From Dactylosporangium sucinum (GTDB lineage: Bacteria; Actinomycetota; Actinomycetes; Mycobacteriales; Micromonosporaceae): a DNA stretch of 64,000 bases. Made by a program: the position numbers and the translations under genes. The DNA is taken from NCBI RefSeq assembly GCF_014647515.1, contig NZ_BMPI01000001.1, positions 282,784-346,783 on the forward strand. The letters are read 5' to 3'. Below, in pieces: positions 25,392 to 34,295 of this stretch. The notes beneath the pieces were generated by a model that was given only the letters and a program-made list of their open reading frames with translations, was not told where the DNA came from and searched no databases. How positions within the stretch are numbered: the first letter of the stretch is position 1; each line of letters begins with the position of its first letter.

Positions 25392-26099
25392 ATGAGTCCG
25401 GAAGACCCGTCAGGGGCGGGCGGAGACGCCGGCCTCGGCCTGCCGGTCATGCGACACCGGCGCAGCCTGCGGGAGGACGTCACGCAGGCGCTCCGGGCCG
25501 CGATCATCGCCGGGCGGTTGCGTCCGGACGTGCTCTACTCCGCCCCGACCCTGGCGAGGGAATTCGGCGTGTCCCCGACTCCGGTCCGCGAGGCGATCCT
25601 CGACCTCGCGAAGGAGGACCTGGTGACCATCGCCAAGAACAAGGGTTTCCGGGTCAACTCGATCTCCGACGAGGAGCTGGACGAGATCACCCAGATCCGC
25701 GAGCTCCTCGAGGTGCCGACCGTCGCGGGACTGGCCGGCCGGCTCACCGACGAACAGCTCAGGCGCCTGCAGTCGCTGGCGGACGCCATCGTCGGCGCCG
25801 CGCGCATGTCGGACGTCGTCGGATACATCGAGGCCGACACGGCGTTCCACCTGACGCTGCTCACCTTCGCCGGCAATTCGCGACTCACCGCCCTGGTCGC
25901 CGACCTGCGCAACCGCAGCCGGCTGTACGGTCTGGGCACCCTGCTCAGCGAGGGCACGCTGATCGACTCGGCGAGCGAACATCTGCAGCTCGTCGAACTG
26001 CTGCGCACGAAGAACAAACGTGCGATCGTGGAACACACCCGCCGCCATTTGCGTCACGTCCGCGGAATCTGGGCCGATCGCCCCGAAACCGCTCATTGA
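25392..26099 (+). CDS. GntR-family regulator with FCD ligand domain
   Basis: A 235-residue repressor or activator. Residues about 20-85 are the winged helix with SAPTLAREFGVSPTPVREAILDLAKEDLV; residues 95-225 are the helical FCD domain with HLTLL and HLQLVELL carrying likely metal-binding histidines. The ATG at 25392 follows a purine-rich GGTGGCGAGAG; the open frame upstream lacks domain content. It is divergent from the D-hydroxyproline dehydrogenase operon, the usual position for its regulator. The effector may be hydroxyproline or a pyrroline intermediate, by inference. Confidence 0.88.
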   Translation: MSPEDPSGAGGDAGLGLPVMRHRRSLREDVTQALRAAIIAGRLRPDVLYSAPTLAREFGVSPTPVREAILDLAKEDLVTIAKNKGFRVNSISDEELDEITQIRELLEVPTVAGLAGRLTDEQLRRLQSLADAIVGAARMSDVVGYIEADTAFHLTLLTFAGNSRLTALVADLRNRSRLYGLGTLLSEGTLIDSASEHLQLVELLRTKNKRAIVEHTRRHLRHVRGIWADRPETAH

Positions 26100-26275
26100 T
26101 CGCCGCCATCGGGAAACAGCGCCGCCGGAAACCGCGCACGAACGCCCGCCGACCCCGCGGGCGGAGATCGGCGAGGTCCGGGCTCATGTGTGGTCGTGCG
26201 TCGCCGATGAGCTAATCGCCGTGCAGCCCGGGGCTCGCGGGTGCGGCAGGAAGGCCACGAAGGTGAGGTGACCCG

Positions 26276-27835
26276 ATGAGCGCGGTGCGGCCCCCGGAGC
26301 AGCGACCGGCGTTTCGCGCCTTCACCGCCGTGTCAGCGGTCGTCGGTGTGGCGGTCCTGGCATTGTCCGGGACGCAATGGGCAGAGAGGTTCGGCCAGCC
26401 GCACGTGCTGCAGCAGGACGCGGCCGCTGTCGCATTGACCGCGCTCGCGCTGGCCGTCGTCGCTCGATCACCTTTGGTGATGTCCGGCCTGCGCGGCGAG
26501 GTGACGATTCTTCTCGACACCACCGTCTACGTCGTCGCGGCGCACATCGTGCCGTTCAGCGTCGCCGTGCAGTGCGTCGCGGTCGGGATGATCGTCGCGT
26601 GCTGGACGCTGTCCATGAACACCATGGTCCGGGTGGCCCACCTCACCGCCGCGACGACGGTGTGGGCAGGCGTCATCGCGGTCAAGCCGCTCGTGGAGGG
26701 ATGGCTCAGCGGCTTTCCCCAGCTGCTGGCCAGCACGCTGGTCCTGGGCATACTCGGCGAGACGGGCACGCTCGCCGTCGTCGCCGTGACCGCCTACTTC
26801 GCCCGCGGCCGCAACGCGTTGGCACTGTTCAACGCGAGCATCGGCGTGGAGCTGCTGGTCGGGTGCGCGCAAGGCGCGTTGGCGTGCCTGGCCGTCGCGA
26901 TCATCCGCGACGCGCCGGCCGCCGCCCCGTTGCTGGTGGTGCCGATCGGCATGCTCATGGTGATCTCCCGCGCGCTGGTCCGCTCGCAGCTGGCCAACAT
27001 CCGCAGCTCGGTGCTCTCCGACGCGGTGCTGCACCTGCAACAGTGCGCCGACCCGGCCGCGATCCTGCAGAGCACGCCCGACCACGCGGCCCGGATGCTG
27101 CGGTCCCGGCAGGTCCAGTACCTCGACCGGCCGGCCCGCAAGGGCGAGATCCACGCGGTCGTCCACCGGCCGGACGGCACACCGCTGCTGCTGCTCGCCG
27201 AGCCCCGCACCACCAACGAACGCTTCCGCGCCGAGGACGAGCAGGCGCTGGCGGCGCTCGCGGCGACCGCGACCGCGGCGCTGCGCACCATCGATCTCAT
27301 CGCGACCATGCGCTGGCGGGCGATGCACGACGCGTTGACCCAGCTGCCCAACCGGGCCATGTTCCTGGAGCGCGCCGACGAGGCGCTGACCCAGCGTCGC
27401 CCGGACGAGCTGGTCGCGATCCTCTTCGTGGACCTGGACGGGTTCAAGGCGGTCAACGACACCCTGGGACACGACGTCGGCGACGTCCTGCTGCAGGAGA
27501 CGGCCACCCGCCTGGCCGAGGTGGTCCGGACCCCGAACACGATCGCCCGGCTCGGCGGCGACGAGTTCTGCGTGCTGCTGCGCGATGCCGCCTCACCCGC
27601 GGCCGTCGACGAGGTCGTCGACGACATCTGCCGGCGCGTCGCCGAACCGGTCGTCGTCGGCGGGAGGCACGCGTGCGTCGGAGCGAGCATCGGCATCGCC
27701 ACCGCGCCCGACGACGGCGTCACCACCTCCGCGCTGATGCAACGGGCCGACGAACGGATGTACAGCCGCAAGCACTCCCGGCGTGGCACCGGCGGCCCCG
27801 AACACGAGCGGGCCGCAAGCATGCAGCCTCGTTGA
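26276..27835 (+). CDS. Membrane diguanylate cyclase (GGDEF domain)
   Basis: A 519-residue protein with about six or seven N-terminal helices (residues 15-235), a GAF-like linker (about 240-340) and a C-terminal GGDEF domain. The active-site motif RLGGDEF is intact (GGDEF near 427-431), with DLDGFKAVNDTLGHDVGD before it and a GIATAPDDG segment after, so it should make cyclic di-GMP. It follows the GntR gene on the same strand and meets glyA tail to tail with a five-base gap. What it senses is unknown. Confidence 0.9.
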   Translation: MSAVRPPEQRPAFRAFTAVSAVVGVAVLALSGTQWAERFGQPHVLQQDAAAVALTALALAVVARSPLVMSGLRGEVTILLDTTVYVVAAHIVPFSVAVQCVAVGMIVACWTLSMNTMVRVAHLTAATTVWAGVIAVKPLVEGWLSGFPQLLASTLVLGILGETGTLAVVAVTAYFARGRNALALFNASIGVELLVGCAQGALACLAVAIIRDAPAAAPLLVVPIGMLMVISRALVRSQLANIRSSVLSDAVLHLQQCADPAAILQSTPDHAARMLRSRQVQYLDRPARKGEIHAVVHRPDGTPLLLLAEPRTTNERFRAEDEQALAALAATATAALRTIDLIATMRWRAMHDALTQLPNRAMFLERADEALTQRRPDELVAILFVDLDGFKAVNDTLGHDVGDVLLQETATRLAEVVRTPNTIARLGGDEFCVLLRDAASPAAVDEVVDDICRRVAEPVVVGGRHACVGASIGIATAPDDGVTTSALMQRADERMYSRKHSRRGTGGPEHERAASMQPR

Positions 27836-27840
27836 CCGCG

Positions 27841-29142
27841 TCATGCCGGGGAACCGTCCTGCGACACCGCGCCGAGCCTGGGATACAGCGGCCGCCGGGA
27901 CGCCAGCCCGCTCACGCGGGCGCGCAGGAGTGCCATGGCCGCGGCGTCGAGCGCCGGATGCAGCGCCTGCGCGACGATGTCGGCGACCTCGCGGAAGTCG
28001 TCCGCCTCGAAGCCGCGGGTGGCGAGCGCCGCGGTGCCGATACGCAGGCCCGACGTGACCATCGGCGGCCTGGGGTCAAACGGCACCGCGTTGCGGTTGA
28101 CGGTGATGCCGATGGCGTGCAGCCGGTCCTCGGCCTGCCGCCCGTCGAGCTCGGATGTCCGGAGGTCGACGAGCACCAGGTGGACGTCGGTGCCGCCGGT
28201 CAGCACGCGCACGCCCGCGGTGGCCGCGTCGGCGGCGCACAGCCGGCCGGCGAGGATGCGTGCGCCCTGCAGGGTGCGCGCCTGCCGCGCGCGGAACTCA
28301 TCGGACCTGGCGATCCGGAACGCCACCGCCTTCGCGGCGACGACGTGCTCCAGGGGCCCGCCCTGCTGGCCGGGGAAGACGGCCGCGGCGAGCCGCTTCG
28401 CCTGCTCGGCGGTGGACAGGATCACCCCGCCTCGCGGGCCGCCGAGCGTCTTGTGCGTGGTCGTGGTGACCACGTCGGCGTGCGGCACCGGATTGGGGTG
28501 CAGCCCGGCGGCGACCAGCCCGGCGAAGTGCGCCATGTCGACCATCAGCAGGGCCCCGACCGAATCGGCGATCCGGCGGAACGCGGCGAAGTCGAGGTGC
28601 CTCGGATACGCCGACCAGCCGGCGATGATCATCTTGGGCCGGTGGGTCCGGGCGAGGTCGCCGACCTCGTCCATGTCGACGAGGCCGTCGTGGTCGCGCA
28701 CGTGGTACGGCACCGCCCGGTACAGCAGGCCGGAGAAGTTGCGGCGCATGCCGTGGCTGAGGTGACCGCCGTGCGCGAGGTCGAGGCCGAGGATCGTGTC
28801 GCCGGGCTCGAGCAGCGCGGCCATGGCCGCCGCGTTGGCCTGCGCGCCGGAGTGCGGCTGCACGTTGGCGTACTCGGCGCCGAACAGCTCGCACACGCGA
28901 TCGATCGCGAGGCGCTCCACCACGTCGACGTGTTCGCAGCCGCCGTAGTAGCGGCGGCCCGGGTATCCCTCGGCGTACTTGTTGGTCAGCACGCTGCCCT
29001 GGGCCTGCAGCACCGCCACGGGCGCGAAGTTCTCCGACGCGATCATCTCCAGGGTGTCCTGCTGCCGGCGCAGTTCCCGGTCGAGCGCCCCGGCGACCTC
29101 GGGATCGACGACGGCCAGTGCCTCGTCGAGCACGCCGGTCAC
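27841..29142 (-). CDS. glyA: Serine hydroxymethyltransferase
   Basis: A 433-residue PLP enzyme that interconverts serine and glycine with tetrahydrofolate. Seen are [30 protein letters not shown] split across residues 52-73, [14 protein letters not shown] and [14 protein letters not shown] with the PLP lysine at about residue 231. Full family length. The GTG start overlaps the gcvH stop as GTGA, with GAGGAG five bases upstream; the longer frame to 29796 is shadow. It lies in a glycine-riboswitch operon inside the collagen locus, where it can turn excess glycine into serine. Confidence 0.95.
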   Translation of the reverse strand: MTGVLDEALAVVDPEVAGALDRELRRQQDTLEMIASENFAPVAVLQAQGSVLTNKYAEGYPGRRYYGGCEHVDVVERLAIDRVCELFGAEYANVQPHSGAQANAAAMAALLEPGDTILGLDLAHGGHLSHGMRRNFSGLLYRAVPYHVRDHDGLVDMDEVGDLARTHRPKMIIAGWSAYPRHLDFAAFRRIADSVGALLMVDMAHFAGLVAAGLHPNPVPHADVVTTTTHKTLGGPRGGVILSTAEQAKRLAAAVFPGQQGGPLEHVVAAKAVAFRIARSDEFRARQARTLQGARILAGRLCAADAATAGVRVLTGGTDVHLVLVDLRTSELDGRQAEDRLHAIGITVNRNAVPFDPRPPMVTSGLRIGTAALATRGFEADDFREVADIVAQALHPALDAAAMALLRARVSGLASRRPLYPRLGAVSQDGSPA

Positions 29143-29540
29143 CGGGGCTCCTCGACGTCCGCGCCGACCAGGGCCGCGTAGGCCTGTGCGTCGAGCAGGT
29201 CGGGTGTGCCGGTGATCCGCAGCCGCAGCAGCCAGCCCCGGCCGTACGGCTCGGTGTTGACCAGGCCCGGATCGGCGACCACGTCGGCGTTGACCTCGAC
29301 GACGACGCCGTCGGCGGGGGCGTACAGGTCGCTGACCGCCTTGGTGGACTCGACCTCGCCGCACGGCTCGCCGGCGCGCAGCGTGGCGCCGACCGCGGGC
29401 AGGTCCAGGTACACGACGTCGCCGAGCGCCTCGGCGGCGACGGCGGTCACCCCGCTGACGGACACGTCGTCGCCGATCGCGAGCCACTCGTGGTCTTTGG
29501 TGTACCGCAGGTCGCGGGGAACGGAAGGCATGGCACTCAT
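29139..29540 (-). CDS. gcvH: Glycine cleavage system H protein
   Basis: A 133-residue lipoyl carrier: [10 protein letters not shown] near the N-terminus, [13 protein letters not shown], and [15 protein letters not shown] with the lipoyl lysine at about residue 67, then a GWLLRLRI C-terminal strand. Normal length. The ATG at 29540 overlaps the gcvT remnant stop as ATGA; a second ATG at 29531 (MPSVPRD) is an alternative with GGAG further upstream. GcvP and a complete GcvT are not in this window, so the protein depends on partners encoded elsewhere or has another role. Confidence 0.94.
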   Translation of the reverse strand: MSAMPSVPRDLRYTKDHEWLAIGDDVSVSGVTAVAAEALGDVVYLDLPAVGATLRAGEPCGEVESTKAVSDLYAPADGVVVEVNADVVADPGLVNTEPYGRGWLLRLRITGTPDLLDAQAYAALVGADVEEPR

Positions 29541-29713
29541 CTCCGGACGAAGGGCATGGCGACAACGTCCACGTCGACGTGGTTTGTGCGCACGGCGTGG
29601 TGTTCGAGCAGCTCGCTGCTGTAGCGCAGCGGCATCTTCCAGCCGGCGAAGGTGATGAAGGTGGCGCCCAGGACGCGGTGCGCGTCGTGAAGCGCGGTGC
29701 GGTGCTTGACCAC
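29537..29713 (-). pseudogene. gcvT: Remnant of gcvT (aminomethyltransferase) with in-frame internal deletion
   Basis: A 58-codon frame. The first 42 or so residues match the GcvT N-terminus ([33 protein letters not shown]). The last 10-15 ([11 protein letters not shown]) match the very C-terminus of GcvT. The roughly 310 residues between, holding the folate and H-protein sites, are missing, yet the frame is intact. GTG start with AGGGAG upstream, and the stop still overlaps gcvH (ATGA). It sits directly after the glycine riboswitch. It cannot be a working aminomethyltransferase but may still serve as a translated leader for gcvH-glyA. Confidence 0.88.
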
Positions 29714-29760
29714 GAGAGGCTCCCTGATGGTGATGCCGCCGCTGCGGCACCGATGGGTGA

Positions 29761-29939
29761 CCTCCCCGCTCTGTCATCGGAACCTGAGAGCTTCACCGCC
29801 GTGGTCCGGCGGTTTGCACCGTGGGCGCAGGACAGCGTCCTGACTTTCCAGAGTCGCCTCGCCGCAGCGGTACCTGTGCCTGAGAGATTCCCGGGGAGGG
29901 TTGCTCCTTCGGCGCCTCGAACGATCGAGGACTCTCCCG
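29761..29939 (-). promoter_or_regulatory. Tandem glycine riboswitch
   Basis: Read on the minus strand, the first aptamer (about 29939-29847) has GGGAGAG, GAAGGAGCAACC (29899-29910) and GAATCTCTCAGGCA (29877-29890), closing with GACTCTGGA. The second aptamer (about 29846-29761) has GTGCAAACCGCC, GAAGCTCTCAGGT (29782-29794) and GATGACAGAG. These are the conserved cores of the two glycine-binding aptamers. It lies about 50 bases before the gcvT remnant and should raise gcvH-glyA expression when glycine is plentiful. A small hairpin at about 29734-29749 may be part of the switch. Confidence 0.93.
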
Positions 29940-30057
29940 TTGCGGGTCGACAGCCGATATGCGGTTGTGGTGCCGACCGTAGAGCTCGGACCGCCGCGCG
30001 TCAAGGCGTGCGTCAGCATGCTCCGGGACCGGCGACCGCCGTGCGCGCCGCGCTGGT

Positions 30058-31422
30058 TCAGCCCGGCTGGACCGTCACCGTCCGGACCGCGGTGTAGAAG
30101 TCCATCGCCGCCTTGCCCTGTTCCGGCGGGCCGTAGCTGGACGCCTTCGCGCCACCGAACGGCAGGTGGAAGTCGACACCCGTAGTCGGCGCGTTCACCT
30201 TCACCAGCCCGGTCTGCAACTCGTCGACGAAGTGCAGCGCGTGTCCCAGGTCGGCCGTGTACACCGCGCTCACCAGCCCGTACGCGCCACTGTTGGCCAT
30301 CTCGACCGCGGTCGGCAGGTCCGCGGCCGGCTGCAACAGGCAGAACGGTCCGAACGTCTCGCGCCGGGCCAGCGCGTGGCCCTCGGAGAGGCCGCCGACG
30401 AGCATCGGCGCGACGAGGTTGCCCGATGCGGTGCCCCCGGCCAGCACGTGACCTCCCGCCTCGCGGACCTCGCGAGCCGCGGCGAGCAGCCGGGTGCGGG
30501 CGGTCGCTTCGATCACCGGGCCGCACGCCGTCTTCGGGTCGGTCGGGTCCCCGCAGGGCAACTCGTCGATCGCCATCAGCAACGCCTCGCGCAGCGGCTC
30601 GGTGGCCGTGCCGACACTGATGATCCGGCGGGTGGCCGTGCACTTCTGTCCCGCATAGCCGTAGGCGGCGGCGACGATGTGCCGGGCGGCGCGGTCGACG
30701 TCCGCGTCCGGCAGCACGATCGCCGGGTTGTGCCCGCCCATCTCGGCCTGCACCGGAACGCCGGTGGTGACCGCCCGCGCCGCCACCACCGTTCCGGCTT
30801 GCACCGAGCCGGTGAACGACACGACGTCGGTGGTGGAGGTCAGCACCTGACCTTCCGTCGCGTAGCCCGGGACGACTGCGACGAGCCCGTCGGGCAGCGC
30901 GCCGGCCAGCAGGTCGAACAGCCGGATGGCGCACGCGGTGGCCTGCGGCGCGGGTTTGAGCACGACGCCGTTGCCCGCGGCGAGCGCGGGCGCGGCCTTC
31001 CAGACCGGGATGGCGAACGGGAAGTTCCACGGCGTGATGAGACCGGCGACGCCGAGCGGGCGGCGACGGGTGAACAGCAGGCCCGTGCCGCTCGGCTCGT
31101 GCACGGCACCGGCCGGGTCGAAGACCTGCTGCGCGTAGTACCGCAGGATCGCCAGGGTCCGGTCCAGTTCGGCGGTCGCCTCGGTGACCGGCTTGCCGAC
31201 CTCCCGGACGGCGAGCGCGATGAGTTCGTCACGGGCGGTGTCCACCCGCTGCGCGGCGGCGGTGAGCGCGGCGCTGCGCTCGGCGGCGCTGCGCCCGCCC
31301 CACTCGCGTTGCGCCAGCCGGACCCGCTCGACGGCGGCCACCACGCCGCTCATCCCGGAAGCGGGCACGGTGATGACGATGTCGTCCGGTTGCTGCGGCG
31401 ATCGGCTCTGCACGGAGTTCAC
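30058..31422 (-). CDS. Aldehyde dehydrogenase, likely alpha-ketoglutarate semialdehyde dehydrogenase
   Basis: A 454-residue NAD(P)-dependent aldehyde dehydrogenase: TPWNFPFA with Asn133, [16 protein letters not shown], catalytic Glu227 in AEMGGHNP and catalytic Cys261 in GQKCTATRR, all present. In a hydroxyproline locus the expected reaction is oxidation of alpha-ketoglutarate semialdehyde to alpha-ketoglutarate, the last step of the route. The GTG start overlaps the epimerase stop as GTGA, so the two are co-translated. Slightly shorter than the common 480-500 residues, mostly at the N-terminus. Confidence 0.9.
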   Translation of the reverse strand: MNSVQSRSPQQPDDIVITVPASGMSGVVAAVERVRLAQREWGGRSAAERSAALTAAAQRVDTARDELIALAVREVGKPVTEATAELDRTLAILRYYAQQVFDPAGAVHEPSGTGLLFTRRRPLGVAGLITPWNFPFAIPVWKAAPALAAGNGVVLKPAPQATACAIRLFDLLAGALPDGLVAVVPGYATEGQVLTSTTDVVSFTGSVQAGTVVAARAVTTGVPVQAEMGGHNPAIVLPDADVDRAARHIVAAAYGYAGQKCTATRRIISVGTATEPLREALLMAIDELPCGDPTDPKTACGPVIEATARTRLLAAAREVREAGGHVLAGGTASGNLVAPMLVGGLSEGHALARRETFGPFCLLQPAADLPTAVEMANSGAYGLVSAVYTADLGHALHFVDELQTGLVKVNAPTTGVDFHLPFGGAKASSYGPPEQGKAAMDFYTAVRTVTVQPG

Positions 31423-32420
31423 AGCAGGAAACCCTTCGGGAAGGGGTCGGTGGGATCGAGCAGGTACTGTGCCGTCGCGGTGATCCAGGCCCGGCCGGTG
31501 ATCGCCGGCACGACCGCGGGCCGCCCCGCCACGGTGGTGGCCGCGACGAGCCGCCCGGTGAACTGGCTGCCGATGAACGACTCGTTGCGGAAGTCGGTGT
31601 CCAACGGCAGTTCGCCGCGGCTGTGCAGCTGGGCCATGCGCGCACTGGTGCCGGTGCCGCACGGGGACCGGTCGAACCAGCCGGGGTGAATCACCATCGC
31701 GTGCCGCGACCGGGTGGCGTCCGAGCCCGGCGCGGCAAGATAGACGTGCCGGCAGCCGGCGATGCTCGGATCCTCGGGATGCTCCGGCCGGCGCTGCTCG
31801 TTGATCGCCGCCATGACCGCCAGTCCGGCATCGAGGATCCTCCCGGCAGCACCCCGTTCGAACGGCAGCCCCAACCGCTCCAGCGGCAGGATGGCGTAGA
31901 AGTTGCCGCCGTACGCCATGTCGTAGCGGACGTCGCCGAAGCCGTCGACGGCGACGGTGAGGTCGGCCGCGTCGAGGTACGACGGCACGTTGGTGAGCGT
32001 GACGGCGGTCGCGGCGCCGTCCCGGACGTGCACGTCGACGACCACGAGTCCGGCGGGGGTGTCCAGCCTGATCGTGGTGATCGGCTCCGTCACCGGCACC
32101 ATGCCGGTCTCGACGAGGACGGTCGCGACGCCGATCGTGCCGTGCCCGCACATCGGCAGGCAGCCGGACACCTCGATGTACACCACACCCCAGTCCGCGT
32201 CGGAGCGCGTGGGCGGTTGCAGGATCGCACCGCTCATCGCGGCGTGCCCGCGCGGCTCGTACATCAGCAGGGTCCGCAGATGGTCGAGGTGCTCGATGAC
32301 ATGCCGGCGTCGCTCGGCCATGCTGCCGCCGGGAATGACGCCGACTCCCCCGGTGATGACGCGGGTGGGCATGCCCTCGGTATGCGAGTCCACCGCGTGG
32401 AAGAGGTGCCTGGAACGCAT
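31419..32420 (-). CDS. 4-hydroxyproline 2-epimerase (proline racemase family)
   Basis: A 333-residue cofactor-free epimerase. Both catalytic cysteines are present: Cys91 in MCGHGTIG and Cys254 in SPCGTGTSA, which separates it from hydroxyproline dehydratases that carry Thr at the second site. HAVDSHTEGMPTRVITGG at the N-terminus is typical. It would convert trans-4-hydroxy-L-proline to cis-4-hydroxy-D-proline for the dehydrogenase at 22312-25234. The ATG has CGGAGG upstream. It is co-translated with the aldehyde dehydrogenase and separated from the aminopeptidase gene by a hairpin. Confidence 0.92.
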   Translation of the reverse strand: MRSRHLFHAVDSHTEGMPTRVITGGVGVIPGGSMAERRRHVIEHLDHLRTLLMYEPRGHAAMSGAILQPPTRSDADWGVVYIEVSGCLPMCGHGTIGVATVLVETGMVPVTEPITTIRLDTPAGLVVVDVHVRDGAATAVTLTNVPSYLDAADLTVAVDGFGDVRYDMAYGGNFYAILPLERLGLPFERGAAGRILDAGLAVMAAINEQRRPEHPEDPSIAGCRHVYLAAPGSDATRSRHAMVIHPGWFDRSPCGTGTSARMAQLHSRGELPLDTDFRNESFIGSQFTGRLVAATTVAGRPAVVPAITGRAWITATAQYLLDPTDPFPKGFLL

Positions 32421-32498
32421 TCGGGTGGCCTCCGGGTGCTGGGTTCGATCGTGACGGTGGCGGGCGGGTGAGCGATCGGCCGGTGCGGTCCCAGACCC

Positions 32499-32532
32499 TT
32501 GCCCCCTGCCCAGGCACGAGGACAGGGGGCAA
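32499..32532 (-). terminator. Hairpin terminator after the aminopeptidase gene
   Basis: TTGCCCCCTG (32499-32508) and CAGGGGGCAA (32523-32532) form a perfect 10-bp stem with a 14-base loop. It lies between the aminopeptidase stop and the epimerase start on the minus strand, so the two genes may be separate transcription units. Confidence 0.6.
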
Positions 32533-32575
32533 CGGGCCCCTCCCCACGGAGCAGGTCTCGTTGGACGCTTACGCG

Positions 32576-33988
32576 TCAGGCGGCGACCCGGTGCATCCAG
32601 GCCTCGACATCCGCGGCGGTGCGCGGCAGGTCGGCCGACAGGACGCGGTAGCCGTCCGAGGTGATGAGGATGTCCTCCTCGATGCGGAATCCCATGCCGC
32701 GCAGCTCGGCCGGGATGAGCTCGTCGTCGGGCTGGAAGTAGAGGCCGGGTTCGACGGTCAGGACGTGCCCGGACCTGAGCACACCGTCGAGGTATCGGTT
32801 GGCCGGGGCCGCCGCGCAGTCATGGACGTCCAGCCCGAGCATGTGCCCCGACCCGCACAGGGTCCACCTGCGGTGGACGCCGAACTCCTCGTCGAGCGCC
32901 TCGGCGGCCGAGCACGGCAGGACCCCGAGGTCCTCCAGGCCTTGGGCGAGCACCGCCATGGCCGCCCGATGGAAGGCCCGGAACGGCGCGCCGGGGCGCA
33001 GGCAGGCCAGCGCCACGTCGTTGGCCCGCCGGCACAGCTCGTACAGATCCCGCTGGAGCGGGGTGAAGTGCCCGGAGATCGGCAGGACCCGCGTGATGTC
33101 GGCGGTGTACAGCGTCCGGGTCTCGACTCCCGCGTCGAGCAGCAGCAGGTCGCCGTCGCGGACCGGGCCGTCGTTGCTGGTCCAGTGCAGCGTGGCGGCG
33201 TGGGCGCCGGCCGCGACGATCGAGTGGTAGCCGACGTCGTTGCCCTCCACCCGGGCCCGCGTCCAGAAGACGCCTTCCAGGTATCGCTCCGAGGTGCCAC
33301 GTGCCTGCGGCAAGGCACGGACCACGTCCTCGAACCCACGGGTGGTGGCGGCGACCGCCTGCTCCAGCTGCGCGACCTCCCAGTCGTCCTTGACCAGCCG
33401 CAGCTCGTCCAGCGCCGCCGCGAACTCGGCGTCGGCGCCGCTGTCGTTCGGCGGCACCAACCGGTCGACACGCGGGTCCACGTCCCGCAGGACGAGCGTC
33501 GCCGCGGGCGCCCGCAGCTCGTGTTCGAGTTCGGTGATGTGCCGGGTGGGAATCCCGCAGCGGCGCGCACTCTCCAGCAGGGTGCGACGCCGGCCGTTCC
33601 ACAGCTCGCCGTAGCGGCGGTCGCGGTAGAACTCGTCGTCCTTGCGATCGCTGCGGGGACGCAGGAACAGCGTGGCCGCCCCGTCCGGGGCGAAGACCAG
33701 GACACCGTCGGAGGACTGGTCCGCGGTGAGCCACGTGTAGCTGGAGTGCGGGCGGAACCGGAAGTCGGTGTCGTTGCTGCGGCGCAGGTCGCCACCGGCG
33801 GGCACCACCAGGCGGTGGCCGGCGAACTGCGCGTGGAGCAGTTCGCGGCGGGCACGCGTGTACGGTACGACGGGGTCCGCGGGCAGGTCGGCCTGCTCGG
33901 TGTCCGCCCAGCCGGTCCGCATGAACTCGGCCAGGGTGCGGCTGACGGGCAGGTCATGGCTGCCTCTGCGCAGGGGCGGCTGTGTCAC
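32576..33988 (-). CDS. pepP: Xaa-Pro aminopeptidase (peptidase M24B)
   Basis: A 470-residue cytoplasmic metallopeptidase that removes an N-terminal residue before proline or hydroxyproline. An N-terminal AMP_N-like domain (about 40-170) is followed by the pita-bread domain with all five metal ligands: Asp285 (LLLDAGVE), Asp297 (TADITRV), His382 (GSGHMLGLDVHD), Glu413 (TVEPG) and Glu437 (RIEED). GTG start with GGAAGG upstream. It is divergent from the peptide-binding protein at 34296 across a region with the operator-like motif. In this locus it would trim collagen-derived peptides. Confidence 0.92.
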   Translation of the reverse strand: MTQPPLRRGSHDLPVSRTLAEFMRTGWADTEQADLPADPVVPYTRARRELLHAQFAGHRLVVPAGGDLRRSNDTDFRFRPHSSYTWLTADQSSDGVLVFAPDGAATLFLRPRSDRKDDEFYRDRRYGELWNGRRRTLLESARRCGIPTRHITELEHELRAPAATLVLRDVDPRVDRLVPPNDSGADAEFAAALDELRLVKDDWEVAQLEQAVAATTRGFEDVVRALPQARGTSERYLEGVFWTRARVEGNDVGYHSIVAAGAHAATLHWTSNDGPVRDGDLLLLDAGVETRTLYTADITRVLPISGHFTPLQRDLYELCRRANDVALACLRPGAPFRAFHRAAMAVLAQGLEDLGVLPCSAAEALDEEFGVHRRWTLCGSGHMLGLDVHDCAAAPANRYLDGVLRSGHVLTVEPGLYFQPDDELIPAELRGMGFRIEEDILITSDGYRVLSADLPRTAADVEAWMHRVAA

Positions 33989-34295
33989 GGGTTCCTTCCA
34001 CGAGGTCGGTGGCGTGCTGGACCGAGCGCTGCTCCGGTGACCCGGAAAGCGACTGCCCCCGGCCGGCGTGCGAGGTCCAGCGTCGCACCGCCGGCACGGG
34101 TCGGCTCATCAGCGCGGGCATAGGAATTCGCTATGGTCGCGCGCGGTCACCGGCACCGTCCCGGGCCCGGTCCGCCCGCGGCACCGCACTCCCGGCGGCG
34201 TGGACAATGTAATATGTTACAGATAACATCGCACACTGCACGGGGCCCGAACCCGCACAGGGCCGCACCGGCCCCGGTCGATTCGAGGGGTCGCC
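33989..34295. promoter_or_regulatory. Divergent control region with TGTAA-N4-TTACA inverted repeat
   Basis: This 307-base gap lies between the aminopeptidase (-) and peptide-binding protein (+) genes. At 34208-34221 it contains the perfect inverted repeat TGTAA-TATG-TTACA, closely matching the motif at 25238-25251 upstream of the D-hydroxyproline dehydrogenase operon. It is AT-rich against a GC-rich background. I read it as a probable site for the GntR-family regulator at 25392. Confidence 0.6.

Noticed and set aside
31419..32420. Idea that the racemase-family gene is a trans-3-hydroxyproline dehydratase
   Set aside because: Dehydratases have Thr at the second active-site position; here both cysteines (91 and 254) are present, as in epimerases and racemases.
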